A DNA stretch of 41,846 nt from contig NZ_DHYG01000064.1 in assembly GCF_002414005.1 (NCBI RefSeq), positions 1-41,846 of the forward strand. Reading direction: 5' to 3'. Shown here piece after piece: positions 31,931 through 40,759 of this stretch. The notes under the pieces are model-generated. The model searched no databases. It was not told the DNA's origin and saw only the letters and a list, made by a program, of their open reading frames with translations. The translations under genes and the position numbers were made by a program. Position 1 is the first letter of the stretch. Each line of letters opens with the position of its first letter. Origin of the DNA: Psychrobacter sp. UBA5136. Lineage in GTDB: Bacteria > Pseudomonadota > Gammaproteobacteria > Pseudomonadales > Moraxellaceae.

Positions 31931-33250
31931 GTGATATTACGCCGCTATATGACTCAACAAGTTGCCTCAACGACCGCTTTGGTTTTGGGGTTTTTAGTGG
32001 TGATGATGCTCGGCGGCCGCTTAATTCGTTACTTTGGTATTGCCGCCGAAGGCAATCTGGATATCAGCTTACTATTTACCATTATTGGTTATAATTTACC
32101 CTATTTTTTAGAGCTCATCTTGCCATTGGCGTTTTTTATCGCTCTCATGCTGGTATTTGGGCGCTTGTATGTTGACCAAGAAATGGCGGTGATTAATGCC
32201 AGCGGCGTATCGCGCGGTAAGCTTGGGCGTTTGATGACGCCGCTGATACTGGCATTGTTTGTTGGGGAAGCGGCTTTATCCATCGTTGGTAAACCGTGGG
32301 GCGTGCGCTCATCGGAAAGTATTTGGCAGCAGCAGGCGTTAACCAGCGCGTTTGATTTGATTCGTCCCAATCAGTTTATCAGTAGCGGCAATTATCATTT
32401 GTACGTTGGCAGCTTAAGCGATGATAAAAAGCAATTGCAAGATGTGATATTGATTCAATCGGAGCCTAAGTCTAAAGGCAATGCGGCAAAAAATGCAGCA
32501 AAAAATGTAGCCGCTGATGTTAATCACAACATCGACCCAGAAACCGCTGAGCAACTTAACATTCCAGAGCTGCCAAAAGCACTCATAGCCAGCAATATTA
32601 CTAAAGACACCATTACCCTTGCCAAACGCGCCGAGCAAGTAGATACCGGCAGTAGCGGCATAACTCAACTGGACTTATTCCAAGGTCGCCGTTATGAAGT
32701 CGGCGCGGGCAGTTTGAAATATAATCAAGTGGGCTTTGATCGCTACCGCATTACCTTGACCGAATCTTCCAAAGAAGTCATTACCGAAGACAATATTGAA
32801 ACCCAAGCAATCGGGCCCTTATGGCAAGCCGCAACGGGCAGCGCCGCGGTGAACAGTGAAAACGCATTACAAGCGGCGCAAGGGGAGCTTGGCTATCGTT
32901 TGGCCCTGCCTTGGTTGATGATTATCGCGCCGATGCTTGCCGTGCCACTGGCGCAAGTACGTCCGCGCCAAGGTCGCTGGCTGCGCCTGTTCCCGTCGAT
33001 TTTGTTATTTGTCAGCTGTGCGCTGGGTATCATTTCCCTCAAAAATGCGGTGGGTAAAGGCAGTGTCAGCGTTTGGGCGTATGCTTGGCTCGTTTTAGGC
33101 TTTATGGCATTGGCGCTTTATATGAACTGGGGTAGCCGCGTGCAGCATCGTTTGCGCTTTCGCAAACCAGATGCTGCGCTGTTAACCGTTAGCAACCATC
33201 AAAACAGTACCGATAATCAAAGCAGTGGCTCACAAGGAGGACAATCCTAA
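31931..33250 (+). CDS. lptF: LPS export permease LptF
   Basis: Half of the LptFG transmembrane pair that, with LptB and LptC, extracts lipopolysaccharide from the inner membrane and pushes it to LptA. From GTG 31931 it has 439 residues starting MILRRYMTQQV, the family's usual beginning; AAAGAG lies eight bases upstream. An in-frame GTG nine bases earlier is less typical. Six membrane segments: three near the N-terminus (to about 120), a large periplasmic beta-jellyroll (about 130-300), and three near the C-terminus. The linker at about 175-200 is Ala/Asn/Lys-rich. Its stop overlaps the lptG start (TAATG), so translation is coupled. Confidence 0.93.
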   Translation: MILRRYMTQQVASTTALVLGFLVVMMLGGRLIRYFGIAAEGNLDISLLFTIIGYNLPYFLELILPLAFFIALMLVFGRLYVDQEMAVINASGVSRGKLGRLMTPLILALFVGEAALSIVGKPWGVRSSESIWQQQALTSAFDLIRPNQFISSGNYHLYVGSLSDDKKQLQDVILIQSEPKSKGNAAKNAAKNVAADVNHNIDPETAEQLNIPELPKALIASNITKDTITLAKRAEQVDTGSSGITQLDLFQGRRYEVGAGSLKYNQVGFDRYRITLTESSKEVITEDNIETQAIGPLWQAATGSAAVNSENALQAAQGELGYRLALPWLMIIAPMLAVPLAQVRPRQGRWLRLFPSILLFVSCALGIISLKNAVGKGSVSVWAYAWLVLGFMALALYMNWGSRVQHRLRFRKPDAALLTVSNHQNSTDNQSSGSQGGQS

Positions 33251-34506
33251 TGAGCACTTTATTCTCTAAATCAACACTCTTTAAGTCATCAAAGCCAAAT
33301 TCGTCAAACCCTAAAATAAAACTTGCGCCAAAACCGACCAATCTAAAAGTGCTGAGCCGCTACGTTAAATTAAACGCTTTGCTTGCCATCATTGGCGCCG
33401 TGCTAGGCTTATGGGCTTTGCAATTGGTGTTTTCTTATTTGTCTGAGCTTGATTCGTTAGATGATAGCTATACGATGGGTGAGGCGATTAAATATATCTT
33501 TTACCGCTCGCCATATTTTTTAGAGCAATTTATCCCAACCGGTGCGCTACTTGGTGCTGTGATCGGTTTGGGTTTACTTGCCAATAAAAGCGAGCTGGTC
33601 GTCATGCGCGCCGCTGGCGTTAGCGTTTATCGTATTGTCGGTTGGGTGTTACAGCCGGCTTTGCTTTTTGTGCTATTGGCATTGGTGATTAATCAGTTTG
33701 TTTTGCCGCATTCCAATCAATTGGCGCAAGAGATTAACGACGAAGACAACAGCTCGTTGGTCACAGCGGTACGAGGTTATTGGACGGTGCAACCACGCTT
33801 TGAGCGCACAAAAGACGGCACTGCTAAGCCAGATGGCAGCGATATTTTGTATATCGATTATGCCGATGTGCAAGGCAATATTGGCGAGGTCAAACGCTGG
33901 CATCTGGACAATAATGGCAATCTGCAAACTGCCATTCATGCTGAGGGCGGTAAATATATCGGCCGCGAAACGCTAGATACTGATAGCAGCAAAACTGATA
34001 GCCGTAAAGCAAACGAGCAATATCGCTATGAGTGGCAACTGAACAATATGACCAAGCTCATGATCAATCAAGGATTTGAGAGTAGCCAAGCCATCGCCCC
34101 ATCAGATACCTTGAGTTTGCCCTTTGCCCCTGAGTCGGTGTATTTGCTCACACGTAAAGCCGAAGATTTGTCATTGACCCAGTTGTATGAGCATCGTCAA
34201 TTTATGCGTGGGCAGGGCACGCGCTCATTAAGTCATGAGCTGGCATTTTGGCAAAAGCTATTATCACCGCTGTCGATTTTATCGCTGGTAATTGTTGCTT
34301 GCTCATTCGTCTTTGGCTCATTGCGCACCCATAGCTTGGGCCTACGCATCGTCGTGGCATTGCTATTTGGCTTGCTATTTAGTTATGTACAAGATTTAGT
34401 CGGTTTTGTTGCCCTTGCGACTGGATTTTCGCCATTATTAATGGTGCTATTACCGATTATCGCCAGTGCGATTTTAGGCGGCTATTTGCTGAAGCGGCAA
34501 ATGTAA
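33250..34506 (+). CDS. lptG: LPS export permease LptG
   Basis: Second transmembrane subunit of the LPS export ABC complex. The 418 residues begin with about 38 extra Ser/Lys/Pro-rich residues before the conserved SRYVKLNALLAIIGAVL. The layout is again three membrane segments, a periplasmic domain (about 130-300) and three segments ending GFSPLLMVLLPIIASAILGGYLL. The start overlaps the lptF stop by one base and has AGGAGGA upstream. Confidence 0.93.
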   Translation: MSTLFSKSTLFKSSKPNSSNPKIKLAPKPTNLKVLSRYVKLNALLAIIGAVLGLWALQLVFSYLSELDSLDDSYTMGEAIKYIFYRSPYFLEQFIPTGALLGAVIGLGLLANKSELVVMRAAGVSVYRIVGWVLQPALLFVLLALVINQFVLPHSNQLAQEINDEDNSSLVTAVRGYWTVQPRFERTKDGTAKPDGSDILYIDYADVQGNIGEVKRWHLDNNGNLQTAIHAEGGKYIGRETLDTDSSKTDSRKANEQYRYEWQLNNMTKLMINQGFESSQAIAPSDTLSLPFAPESVYLLTRKAEDLSLTQLYEHRQFMRGQGTRSLSHELAFWQKLLSPLSILSLVIVACSFVFGSLRTHSLGLRIVVALLFGLLFSYVQDLVGFVALATGFSPLLMVLLPIIASAILGGYLLKRQM

Positions 34507-34552
34507 CTTTGAAAATACGGCTTTAAAAATATAGTTCTAAGAATTTAGGTGC

Positions 34553-34596
34553 AAAAAATCCCGCTAAACCATCATCGTGTTAGCAGGATTTTTTTT
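34553..34596. terminator. Bidirectional terminator, lptG / methyltransferase
   Basis: AAAAAATCC-c-GCTAA and TTAGC-a-GGATTTTTTTT form a long stem with one mismatch between the convergent genes, with A and T tracts on both ends. Confidence 0.88.
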
Positions 34597-34620
34597 GCGC
34601 AGCTTTTAAGTTGTTTAAGC

Positions 34621-35229
34621 TTAGTCTTTGGTCGCCATGGTAATGGTATAAGTTTTACCCTGTTTGACCTTTTCGCTATTACCAAACACTTCGGTAAATG
34701 AGCGTTTCATAAATTGACGTAGACCATTAATCGTCACCACGTAAAAACGGCCACCTTGCCGCATACGCGCATAGGCATCAAGGAAGTATAAATAATGCTG
34801 CTCTTTGCCAACTTTAGCGGGTAGATTCGACATCACAAGGCTAAAGTCTTTGTCCTTTGCCACGTGATTAAAGCCGTTTGATAAATGCACATTGACATTT
34901 TTTAGACCGTTTTTTTCGCAATTGAGGCGCGCATATTCCACCGCCATAAAGTCTTTATCAATTAAGGTGTGCTGACCATTTGGACATTCACGCGCCGCCG
35001 TCATACCAAGCACGCCATAGCCACAGCCCAAATCTATTGAATCATCATCTGCTTGAAAATCCACATAATCAAGCAGCATCAAGCTACCATCATCGAGCTT
35101 TTGCGGTGAAAAAATGCCCCACGTCGTCGTAAAATCAAACGGCTTGCCCAGCACATCTTGGCGAAAATGAATGTCTTCACGCCAGTGTTCAGCGCTTTTT
35201 AAGAGGTCAGCAGGGGGTCTATGGCTCAT
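34621..35229 (-). CDS. Class I SAM-dependent methyltransferase (RsmC-like fold)
   Basis: A 202-residue methyltransferase of the MTS/'small domain' type. The SAM-binding motif is IDLGCGYGVLGMTAA, with the acidic loop LIDKDFMAVEYARLN. The catalytic motif position reads SNLPAKVGKE instead of NPPF/Y, as in YbxB-type relatives. The N-terminal part FDFTTTWGIFSPQKLDDGS matches the RsmC/YbxB entry motif (FxTxxGVFS). The substrate is probably rRNA or another RNA base, but this is inference. Single gene. Confidence 0.8.
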   Translation of the reverse strand: MSHRPPADLLKSAEHWREDIHFRQDVLGKPFDFTTTWGIFSPQKLDDGSLMLLDYVDFQADDDSIDLGCGYGVLGMTAARECPNGQHTLIDKDFMAVEYARLNCEKNGLKNVNVHLSNGFNHVAKDKDFSLVMSNLPAKVGKEQHYLYFLDAYARMRQGGRFYVVTINGLRQFMKRSFTEVFGNSEKVKQGKTYTITMATKD

Positions 35230-35348
35230 GGAATTCTCGAATATTGGATAGGTAGGGAGTAATAATTGATGAGGAGTATTGTAACGAGAAAAGGGCAGTT
35301 TTGCAGCTAGGGATTGATTTAAATTCTATCGTAGTTAAAGATAAAGAA

Positions 35349-35414
35349 GTAGGGTGCGCCTAGCGCACCTTAATCAAGATAATGTCTAACATGGATGCGC
35401 GAGGTGCAGCCTAC
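35349..35414. repeat. REP-like nested inverted repeat
   Basis: GGTGCGC (35353-35359) and GCGCACC (35363-35369) form a tight 7-bp hairpin. A wider, imperfect pairing of GTAGGGTGCGC (35349) with GTGCAGCCTAC (to 35414) surrounds it, abutting the DUF3817 stop. There is no T tract. GTAGG...CCTAC edges are shared with the hairpin at 3148. Confidence 0.6.
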
Positions 35415-35749
35415 TTTCTTAAACGCTTCTTCAAAAGATGATCAAAGATAAACGGACCAAATGGCAAAAACGAACCAAACACACCGGCAGGCATAGCCCA
35501 CAGCGGCATTCTTATTTTGCTCGTTGCAAGCAGCAGCATCAAAATATAAGCGATAAACAGTGCCCCATGCGCCATCCCAACATATTTTACTGCTTCAGGA
35601 ATACCTAACATATATTTTAGTGGCATGGCGACACCGAGCAATAATAAAAAAGAAGTGCCTTCTAGATAACCCATGATAGTCAGGTTTTTGAGGGTAGAAT
35701 TTTGCCCTCTAGTTAGGGTATTCAGAGTAGATGGCTGAGCTGGCAACAC
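35411..35749 (-). CDS. DUF3817 membrane protein
   Basis: A 112-residue protein with three hydrophobic segments (about 28-44, 58-75 and 81-98). The segment LEGTSFLLLLGVAMPLKYMLG and AHGALFIAYILMLL fit the DUF3817 (YdzA-like) integral membrane family, of unknown function. A GTG start at 35749 with AGGA seven bases upstream is used; a start at the internal ATG (residue 26) would still retain the membrane part. It follows xerD by 60 bases. Confidence 0.78.
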   Translation of the reverse strand: MLPAQPSTLNTLTRGQNSTLKNLTIMGYLEGTSFLLLLGVAMPLKYMLGIPEAVKYVGMAHGALFIAYILMLLLATSKIRMPLWAMPAGVFGSFLPFGPFIFDHLLKKRLRK

Positions 35750-35809
35750 GTGTCATTCCTTTTATTATCATCAATAAACAGTCACATCAATAAATAGACA
35801 ATTTCAACT

Positions 35810-36748
35810 TTAACCGCGCGGATGATGCTCGGCGTGCAATTGCTGCAATCTCGCCGTCGCCACATGGGTATAAATTTGCGTGGTTGATAAATCACTATGC
35901 CCAAGTAATAACTGCACGCTACGTAAGTCAGCGCCATGATTGAGCAAATGAGTAGCAAAGGCATGACGTAAGGTATGCGGCGATAGTTCTTTATCAATAC
36001 TGGCAACTTTGGCGTATTTTTTGATGAGATACCAAAAGTTCTGCCGCGTCATATAACCACCTTGCGCGGTCAAAAACACCGCTTGGCAATTGCCAGACTT
36101 TAAATGCGCAATCAAATCACCGCGTCCGTGAGAGAGATAATCCTCTAGCGCATCTGCTGCGTATTCGCCGAGTGGCACTAAGCGTGTTTTATTGCCTTTG
36201 CCCGTGATTTGTAGCCAGCCAGCATTTAGATTGACTTGCTCTAGGGATAGATTAATCAACTCGCTCACACGCAGACCGCAAGCATAGAGCACCTCTAGCA
36301 TGGCTTTGTCACGCAGTCCAAGCGCCGTACTGGTATCGGGTGCGGCAAGAAGATTATCCACATCCGCCTCGCTTAAATCCTTTGGCAGGGGACGACCCAA
36401 TTTTGGGCTTTTGATACGTTCGCACGGATCGTCTTCGCGCAGATTACTGGCAATCATCCATAGATAGAACTGACGCAAGCTTGAGAGTATACGTGCTTGC
36501 GTACGCGGTGTTTTGCCATCTTGCGTAAGAATTGATAAGCAGTGCAACACATCCTCTGGCTGCCATTTTGTCAGGGCAATAGGATTGGTCAGCTCGCAAG
36601 AACGCAAGTCGCGCACATAAGCGTTACGCGTCCGTGTCGCCAAACCGCGTGCCAGCATCGCTTGACGAAACTCCGTGATATAACTCGGCTCGTCATCGAC
36701 GGCGAGCGCTTTTGGTTGACGCTGTTGTACGGCGCGGTCACGGCTCAT
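35810..36748 (-). CDS. xerD: Tyrosine recombinase XerD
   Basis: With XerC it resolves chromosome dimers at dif near the terminus, under FtsK control. The 312 residues have the N-terminal SAM-like DNA-binding domain (about 22-110) and the catalytic domain with all six active residues: Arg160 (CGLRVSEL), Lys184 (GKGNKTRL), His258 and Arg261 (PHTLRHAFATHLL), His284 (LLGHSDLSTT) and Tyr293 (QIYTHV). The C-terminal ARLQQLHAEHHPRG is typical of XerD. About 20 residues precede the usual start. The gene lies 63 bases after tusA. Confidence 0.93.
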   Translation of the reverse strand: MSRDRAVQQRQPKALAVDDEPSYITEFRQAMLARGLATRTRNAYVRDLRSCELTNPIALTKWQPEDVLHCLSILTQDGKTPRTQARILSSLRQFYLWMIASNLREDDPCERIKSPKLGRPLPKDLSEADVDNLLAAPDTSTALGLRDKAMLEVLYACGLRVSELINLSLEQVNLNAGWLQITGKGNKTRLVPLGEYAADALEDYLSHGRGDLIAHLKSGNCQAVFLTAQGGYMTRQNFWYLIKKYAKVASIDKELSPHTLRHAFATHLLNHGADLRSVQLLLGHSDLSTTQIYTHVATARLQQLHAEHHPRG

Positions 36749-36769
36749 AGATGGTTACTCAGTAAGGGG

Positions 36770-36811
36770 CTAGGTATAGAAGACTAGATATAAGAAACTA
36801 GATATAAGAAA
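36770..36811. repeat. 14-bp tandem repeat between tusA and xerD
   Basis: CTAGATATAAGAAA occurs at 36784-36797 and 36798-36811; a degenerate copy (CTAGGTATAGAAGA) is at 36770-36783. The array ends exactly at the tusA stop codon and lies in front of the xerD start. Confidence 0.9.
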
Positions 36812-37138
36812 CTAGGCACTTTTTTTCTTAACCAAATACCGATAAAGCGTGGCCCTGGTTGGTGCGTCATCATCGCCAGCAACCGTGATTTCATCAGGAT
36901 CGTTATTTAAAGGCACATTTTCAGCAAGCGTTTCTTGCTGCACCAGTTCATGCCCCAAATGACGACAAAAATTAGGAATGTCACGAGTGGTCGCAGGATC
37001 CGTGGCGAGTATTTCAATCACCTCACCGGCATCCGCTTTACGGATGGTTCGATGCAGCATCATCACGGGCTCAGGACAAATCAGCCCTTGAGTATCTAGA
37101 TGATGATTGATGGTCGTTTGTGTGCTAGAAGTGGTCAT
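36812..37138 (-). CDS. tusA: TusA-family sulfurtransferase
   Basis: Small sulfur carrier of the TusA/SirA family, used for tRNA 2-thiouridine and other sulfur trafficking. The 108 residues are longer than the usual 80. The active cysteine motif is LICPEPVMML (Cys21), and DPATTRDIPNFCRHLGHELVQQE follows. The usual RYLVKK end is present, but an acidic stretch of about 20 residues (NNDPDEITVAGDDDAP) separates it from the core. It is in the recN-to-DUF3817 run. Confidence 0.88.
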   Translation of the reverse strand: MTTSSTQTTINHHLDTQGLICPEPVMMLHRTIRKADAGEVIEILATDPATTRDIPNFCRHLGHELVQQETLAENVPLNNDPDEITVAGDDDAPTRATLYRYLVKKKSA

Positions 37139-37212
37139 AGTAGTCGTTTAAATTGATAAGGTAAGGGTAAAGTTTTTGCTCTTTATTCGTTAGAATTTTT
37201 TATCAGCGTTTT

Positions 37213-37704
37213 TTAGCTTTCTTTAACGTTTTCAGCGTCTTTTGCCGTGTCTTTTTCAGCCTCTATAAAGTTAAAAAAGCGCTTAAAACTGACTTTAAAT
37301 AAAAATGCCACGCCAAGCCAACAGGCCAATCCTAACCAAGCAGTATCGGCAAATAATAAGCCACCAACCAATACGACCGTTGAGACGCCAATACTCATGG
37401 CAATCATCGACGGCTGATTTAAGCGATAACGATAAATCACCAGCGCGTCATAAATCGTCATAGGAATGGTCAGCGCCACCAAGGCGTAAGGCAGGTTGTA
37501 GAAAAGTTGATAAAGCAGCTGATTGTTATGAAAGGCTTTAATACTAGCAATGGTGCCAAAGACCATAAAGGCGAGGATAGCGGCATAAATAAGATAAATC
37601 GCTAACTGGTTTGCACGCTGAGCGCCTTTGATACGCGCAATCGCCAGCGGCGCAAAACCACGCTGCGAGCCATTTTGCAAAGAGTGGTCTGAGACAGTGG
37701 TCAT
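37213..37704 (-). CDS. Unknown four-segment membrane protein
   Basis: A 163-residue protein with four predicted membrane helices (about 34-52, 70-88, 103-120 and 121-138) and a charged C-terminal tail (EAEKDTAKDAENVKES). I do not recognise a family. It lies between ruvX and tusA with gaps of 90 and 74 bases and is probably co-transcribed. Confidence 0.65.
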   Translation of the reverse strand: MTTVSDHSLQNGSQRGFAPLAIARIKGAQRANQLAIYLIYAAILAFMVFGTIASIKAFHNNQLLYQLFYNLPYALVALTIPMTIYDALVIYRYRLNQPSMIAMSIGVSTVVLVGGLLFADTAWLGLACWLGVAFLFKVSFKRFFNFIEAEKDTAKDAENVKES

Positions 37705-37794
37705 AGTAATCAGTCATTTATTCGTTTAGAAGATAGGGCAAAGATAGCCAGACGAGCGATATTTTAACAATTCATTTGCCCATTTGCCGCTGTT

Positions 37795-38328
37795 TTAATC
37801 CGCTTTAATGGCGTCGATGGCAAGACTGCTACTGGGATCAGCAAAATATGTCGACATCAGGATACAGGCGGAAATATCGTCAATTGGGTCGCGCTCGTTT
37901 TGTATCCAACCGTTCTCCCAAGCGATTTCACGCGCTGCTACTGAGGTTAGGCGTTCATCGCAGAGAGATACAGTGACGGGCAAATGCTGCTCCATAATCC
38001 TATGCGCCAAGCGGCGAGCAAATTTGTGCGCCCGCTTGGAGAGCATTGAGCTGCTTCCATCCATGTTGAGTGGCAATCCAACCACCACTTTTGCCACGCC
38101 CCAAACTTTGATAATGCCAAGTAAATTGTCCCAATCAGGCTGACCATTATTCATCGCCAAGATATCAAAGGCGCGCGCTGTTTCGGTAATAGAATTGCCG
38201 AGCGCCATGCCCATCTTTTTAACCCCATAATCTAAGGCTAAAATAAGATGCGGCTTAATAGTTGGCTCAGTAGCGCTAGCAGCATTGATAGCATCTGCGC
38301 TATCTGTTGTAAGAATACTATCTACCAT
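37795..38328 (-). CDS. ruvX: RuvX/YqgF-family pre-16S rRNA nuclease
   Basis: RNase H-fold nuclease; in E. coli YqgF processes the 5' end of 16S rRNA, and the family was first proposed as a Holliday-junction resolvase. The 177 residues include an N-terminal extension of about 25. The core has ALDYGVKKMGMALG (Asp33), VVGLPLNMDGS and SLCDERLTSVAA, covering the acidic catalytic residues. It starts 58 bases after yqgE, the conserved pair. Confidence 0.9.
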   Translation of the reverse strand: MVDSILTTDSADAINAASATEPTIKPHLILALDYGVKKMGMALGNSITETARAFDILAMNNGQPDWDNLLGIIKVWGVAKVVVGLPLNMDGSSSMLSKRAHKFARRLAHRIMEQHLPVTVSLCDERLTSVAAREIAWENGWIQNERDPIDDISACILMSTYFADPSSSLAIDAIKAD

Positions 38329-38386
38329 AATCAGGGGTATTTCCTATTTCTGTCTTCATTTTTCTTTATTCATTGAGCGAAGGGTG

Positions 38387-38950
38387 CTAAGCATGACCGA
38401 TATCGCTGCTTAAATAATCGAAATTAACGCCAATTTTATCAGCGGCGATTTGCCAGCGCTCGGCAAACGGCGTATCGAACAATAAATTTAGATCAGCAGG
38501 ACAGACGAGCCAGTCGCCACTAGCAAGCTCTTGGTCGAGCTGTTTTTTCCCCCAACTCGCATGACCTAAGCACAGCTGATAATGTCCAACGCCTTGACCG
38601 GCGGCGATGCGTTTTAGGATATCTTGACTGGTGGTAATACAGACGTTTTCTGAGATGGCAAAAGACGACGCCCACTCTGGCTGCCCGGTATGTAAGACAA
38701 AACCCACCTCTGGATACATAGGACCACCTTCTAACGCCACATCTGCCATTACTTGTGGATCGGTCACTTCGATACTCAAATCTTCTAGCAGTTTGCCCAC
38801 GCGGGCTTGCTCTATTGGACGATTGACCATAAGGCCAAGCGCGCCGTGCTTATCATGACGACAAACATAAATCAGCGCCTGCTCAAACCGTGGGTCTGAC
38901 AGCTCGGGTGCGGCAATTAAGAAGTGGTGGGTCAAATTGACTTTAGACAT
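38387..38950 (-). CDS. yqgE: YqgE/AlgH family protein
   Basis: Conserved UPF0301 protein of unknown biochemical function, 187 residues as usual. Signature stretches are HHFLIAAPELSDPRFEQALIYVCRHDKHGALGLMVNRP, LEGGPMYPEVGFVLH and LCLGHASWGKKQLDQEL. AGG lies 12 or so bases before the ATG. Followed by ruvX. Confidence 0.93.
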   Translation of the reverse strand: MSKVNLTHHFLIAAPELSDPRFEQALIYVCRHDKHGALGLMVNRPIEQARVGKLLEDLSIEVTDPQVMADVALEGGPMYPEVGFVLHTGQPEWASSFAISENVCITTSQDILKRIAAGQGVGHYQLCLGHASWGKKQLDQELASGDWLVCPADLNLLFDTPFAERWQIAADKIGVNFDYLSSDIGHA

Positions 38951-39079
38951 AGAGACAAACGCAACCTAATATTAAATATAAAATAACTGAGATGATAGTC
39001 CACTATATGGCGATAATGAGCAAAAAATCAACTAAAGCAAATATTTAGCCATTTTTTGGTACTCATGATGAAGCTTAAA

Positions 39080-40759
39080 TTATTTAACATCGGTTAATAA
39101 GCTACGAGCGTGGTCACGGGTGACATCAGTGATGGTCACACCGCCAGACATGCGCGCCAGCTCGTCGACTTGCGCGCTACCGGTTAAGATTAATAGCTCG
39201 CTTTCGGTTTGTTGGTCATGATGCTTTTGCACCAAGATATGCTGGTGCGCTTGCGCCGCGACTTGGGCTTGGTGGGTAATAGCAAGCAGCTGCTGCGTCT
39301 GCCCAAGCGCGCGTAATAGCTCGCCAACCACTTGTGCGGTGCCGCCACTGATACCGACATCGACTTCATCAAAGACCAGCATCGGCTTGGCGGCGTTATT
39401 ATCAGCGTTGGTCGCTTGCAAAACCTGCATCACCAGTGCCATGCGCGACAGCTCACCGCCTGAGGCGATTTTATGCAGCGGCTGCATGGGCATACCGACG
39501 TTGGCGCTAAACAACAAATCGATATCATAGCAGCCTTGACCATTATACTGGCTAGGGTCAGTCTTTTTGGTAAAGACAAACTCGCAGCGGGCATTGGGCA
39601 GGGCAAGCGGTTGTAATTGCGCGATCAGCTGTTTACTGACTTTTGGTGCCGCTTTTGAGCGCTGTTTATTGAGCTCAGTTGCAAGCGATAGATACTCTTG
39701 CCATGCTTGCTCGATTTGCGCCGCCATGGCATCGCTACTTGGCTCATTTTCTAACTGCTCTAATTGTGCTTGCCACTGTTTTGCTTCATCAATCAAATCG
39801 CTTGCGGGCAGGCCATGCTTGCGTGACAAGCGGTGCCCAAGACTGATTAAGCTATCGAGTGTTTGCAAGCGCTCAGGGTCGGGCAGTTGCTGTTCAGCAT
39901 AATCTGATAGTAAGCCTGTGACCTCAGTGATTTGCTGCTGCGCCAAATGCAATTGTTCGGACGCCTGCTCAAAGGTGTGGCTAACACTCATCTGGTTATC
40001 ACAAAGCTTAATCGCTTGCCCGAGCAAGGTCATGACATCAGGCTCATCGGTGTCATTATCGAGCAGATGCAAACCATGGCTGGCTTCCGTCATCAGTGCT
40101 TCGATATTAGACAGCTCCTCGTGCTCGGCTTCAACTTCTGCATAATCAACCGCAAGTAGCGGGGCAATGTCAGCAAGCTGGCTTTGTAATAGCTGAATGC
40201 GGTCTTGGCGCTGGGCTTCGCGGCTTGCGATATCATCAGCGCGGCGTTTGAGCTGCTGATAAGCGTGATAACTGCTCGCCGTTTGCGCGGCAAGTGGCGT
40301 GATTTGCGCCATCTCATCGAGCCATTGCACCACAAATTGCGGTTTGAGCAAGGCTTGCTGGGCGTGCTGACTATGAATATTAACCAGTAATGCACCCAGA
40401 CTTTTTAATTCCGCCAAGCTGACCGGCGCTCCATTTAACCAGGCTTTTGAGCGCCCCGTATTGCTAAGTTGCCGGCGAATTAGGACTTCAGGTTCTTCTA
40501 GGGGCCGATCATTTTTGGCAAACCACTCTGCGACGACATCATTATTTTCCACATCAAACTGCGCATAAATATCAGCATGCGAAGCGCCATGCCTGACCAT
40601 GGCGCTATCGGCGCGCTCGCCTGCACATAAAGACAGCGCATCTAATAATAATGACTTGCCAGCACCCGTCTCACCGGTGATGACATTGAAGCCTTCAGCC
40701 ATACTCAGCTCGTGCTGAGCAATCAATGCAAACTGATGTAAAGTTAATGATACGAGCAT
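39080..40759 (-). CDS. recN: DNA repair protein RecN
   Basis: SMC-like ATPase acting in double-strand break repair with RecA. ATG 40759 is chosen (559 residues); a TTG one codon upstream is less likely, and GAGAGG is upstream. Walker A GETGAGKS (29-36) is followed by LLLDALSLCAGERAD. A long coiled-coil region occupies about 150-370. The C-terminal head has IASGGELSRMALVMQ (signature) and VFDEVDVGISGG (Walker B). No LexA-type box was recognised upstream. It is first in the run to DUF3817. Confidence 0.95.
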   Translation of the reverse strand: MLVSLTLHQFALIAQHELSMAEGFNVITGETGAGKSLLLDALSLCAGERADSAMVRHGASHADIYAQFDVENNDVVAEWFAKNDRPLEEPEVLIRRQLSNTGRSKAWLNGAPVSLAELKSLGALLVNIHSQHAQQALLKPQFVVQWLDEMAQITPLAAQTASSYHAYQQLKRRADDIASREAQRQDRIQLLQSQLADIAPLLAVDYAEVEAEHEELSNIEALMTEASHGLHLLDNDTDEPDVMTLLGQAIKLCDNQMSVSHTFEQASEQLHLAQQQITEVTGLLSDYAEQQLPDPERLQTLDSLISLGHRLSRKHGLPASDLIDEAKQWQAQLEQLENEPSSDAMAAQIEQAWQEYLSLATELNKQRSKAAPKVSKQLIAQLQPLALPNARCEFVFTKKTDPSQYNGQGCYDIDLLFSANVGMPMQPLHKIASGGELSRMALVMQVLQATNADNNAAKPMLVFDEVDVGISGGTAQVVGELLRALGQTQQLLAITHQAQVAAQAHQHILVQKHHDQQTESELLILTGSAQVDELARMSGGVTITDVTRDHARSLLTDVK

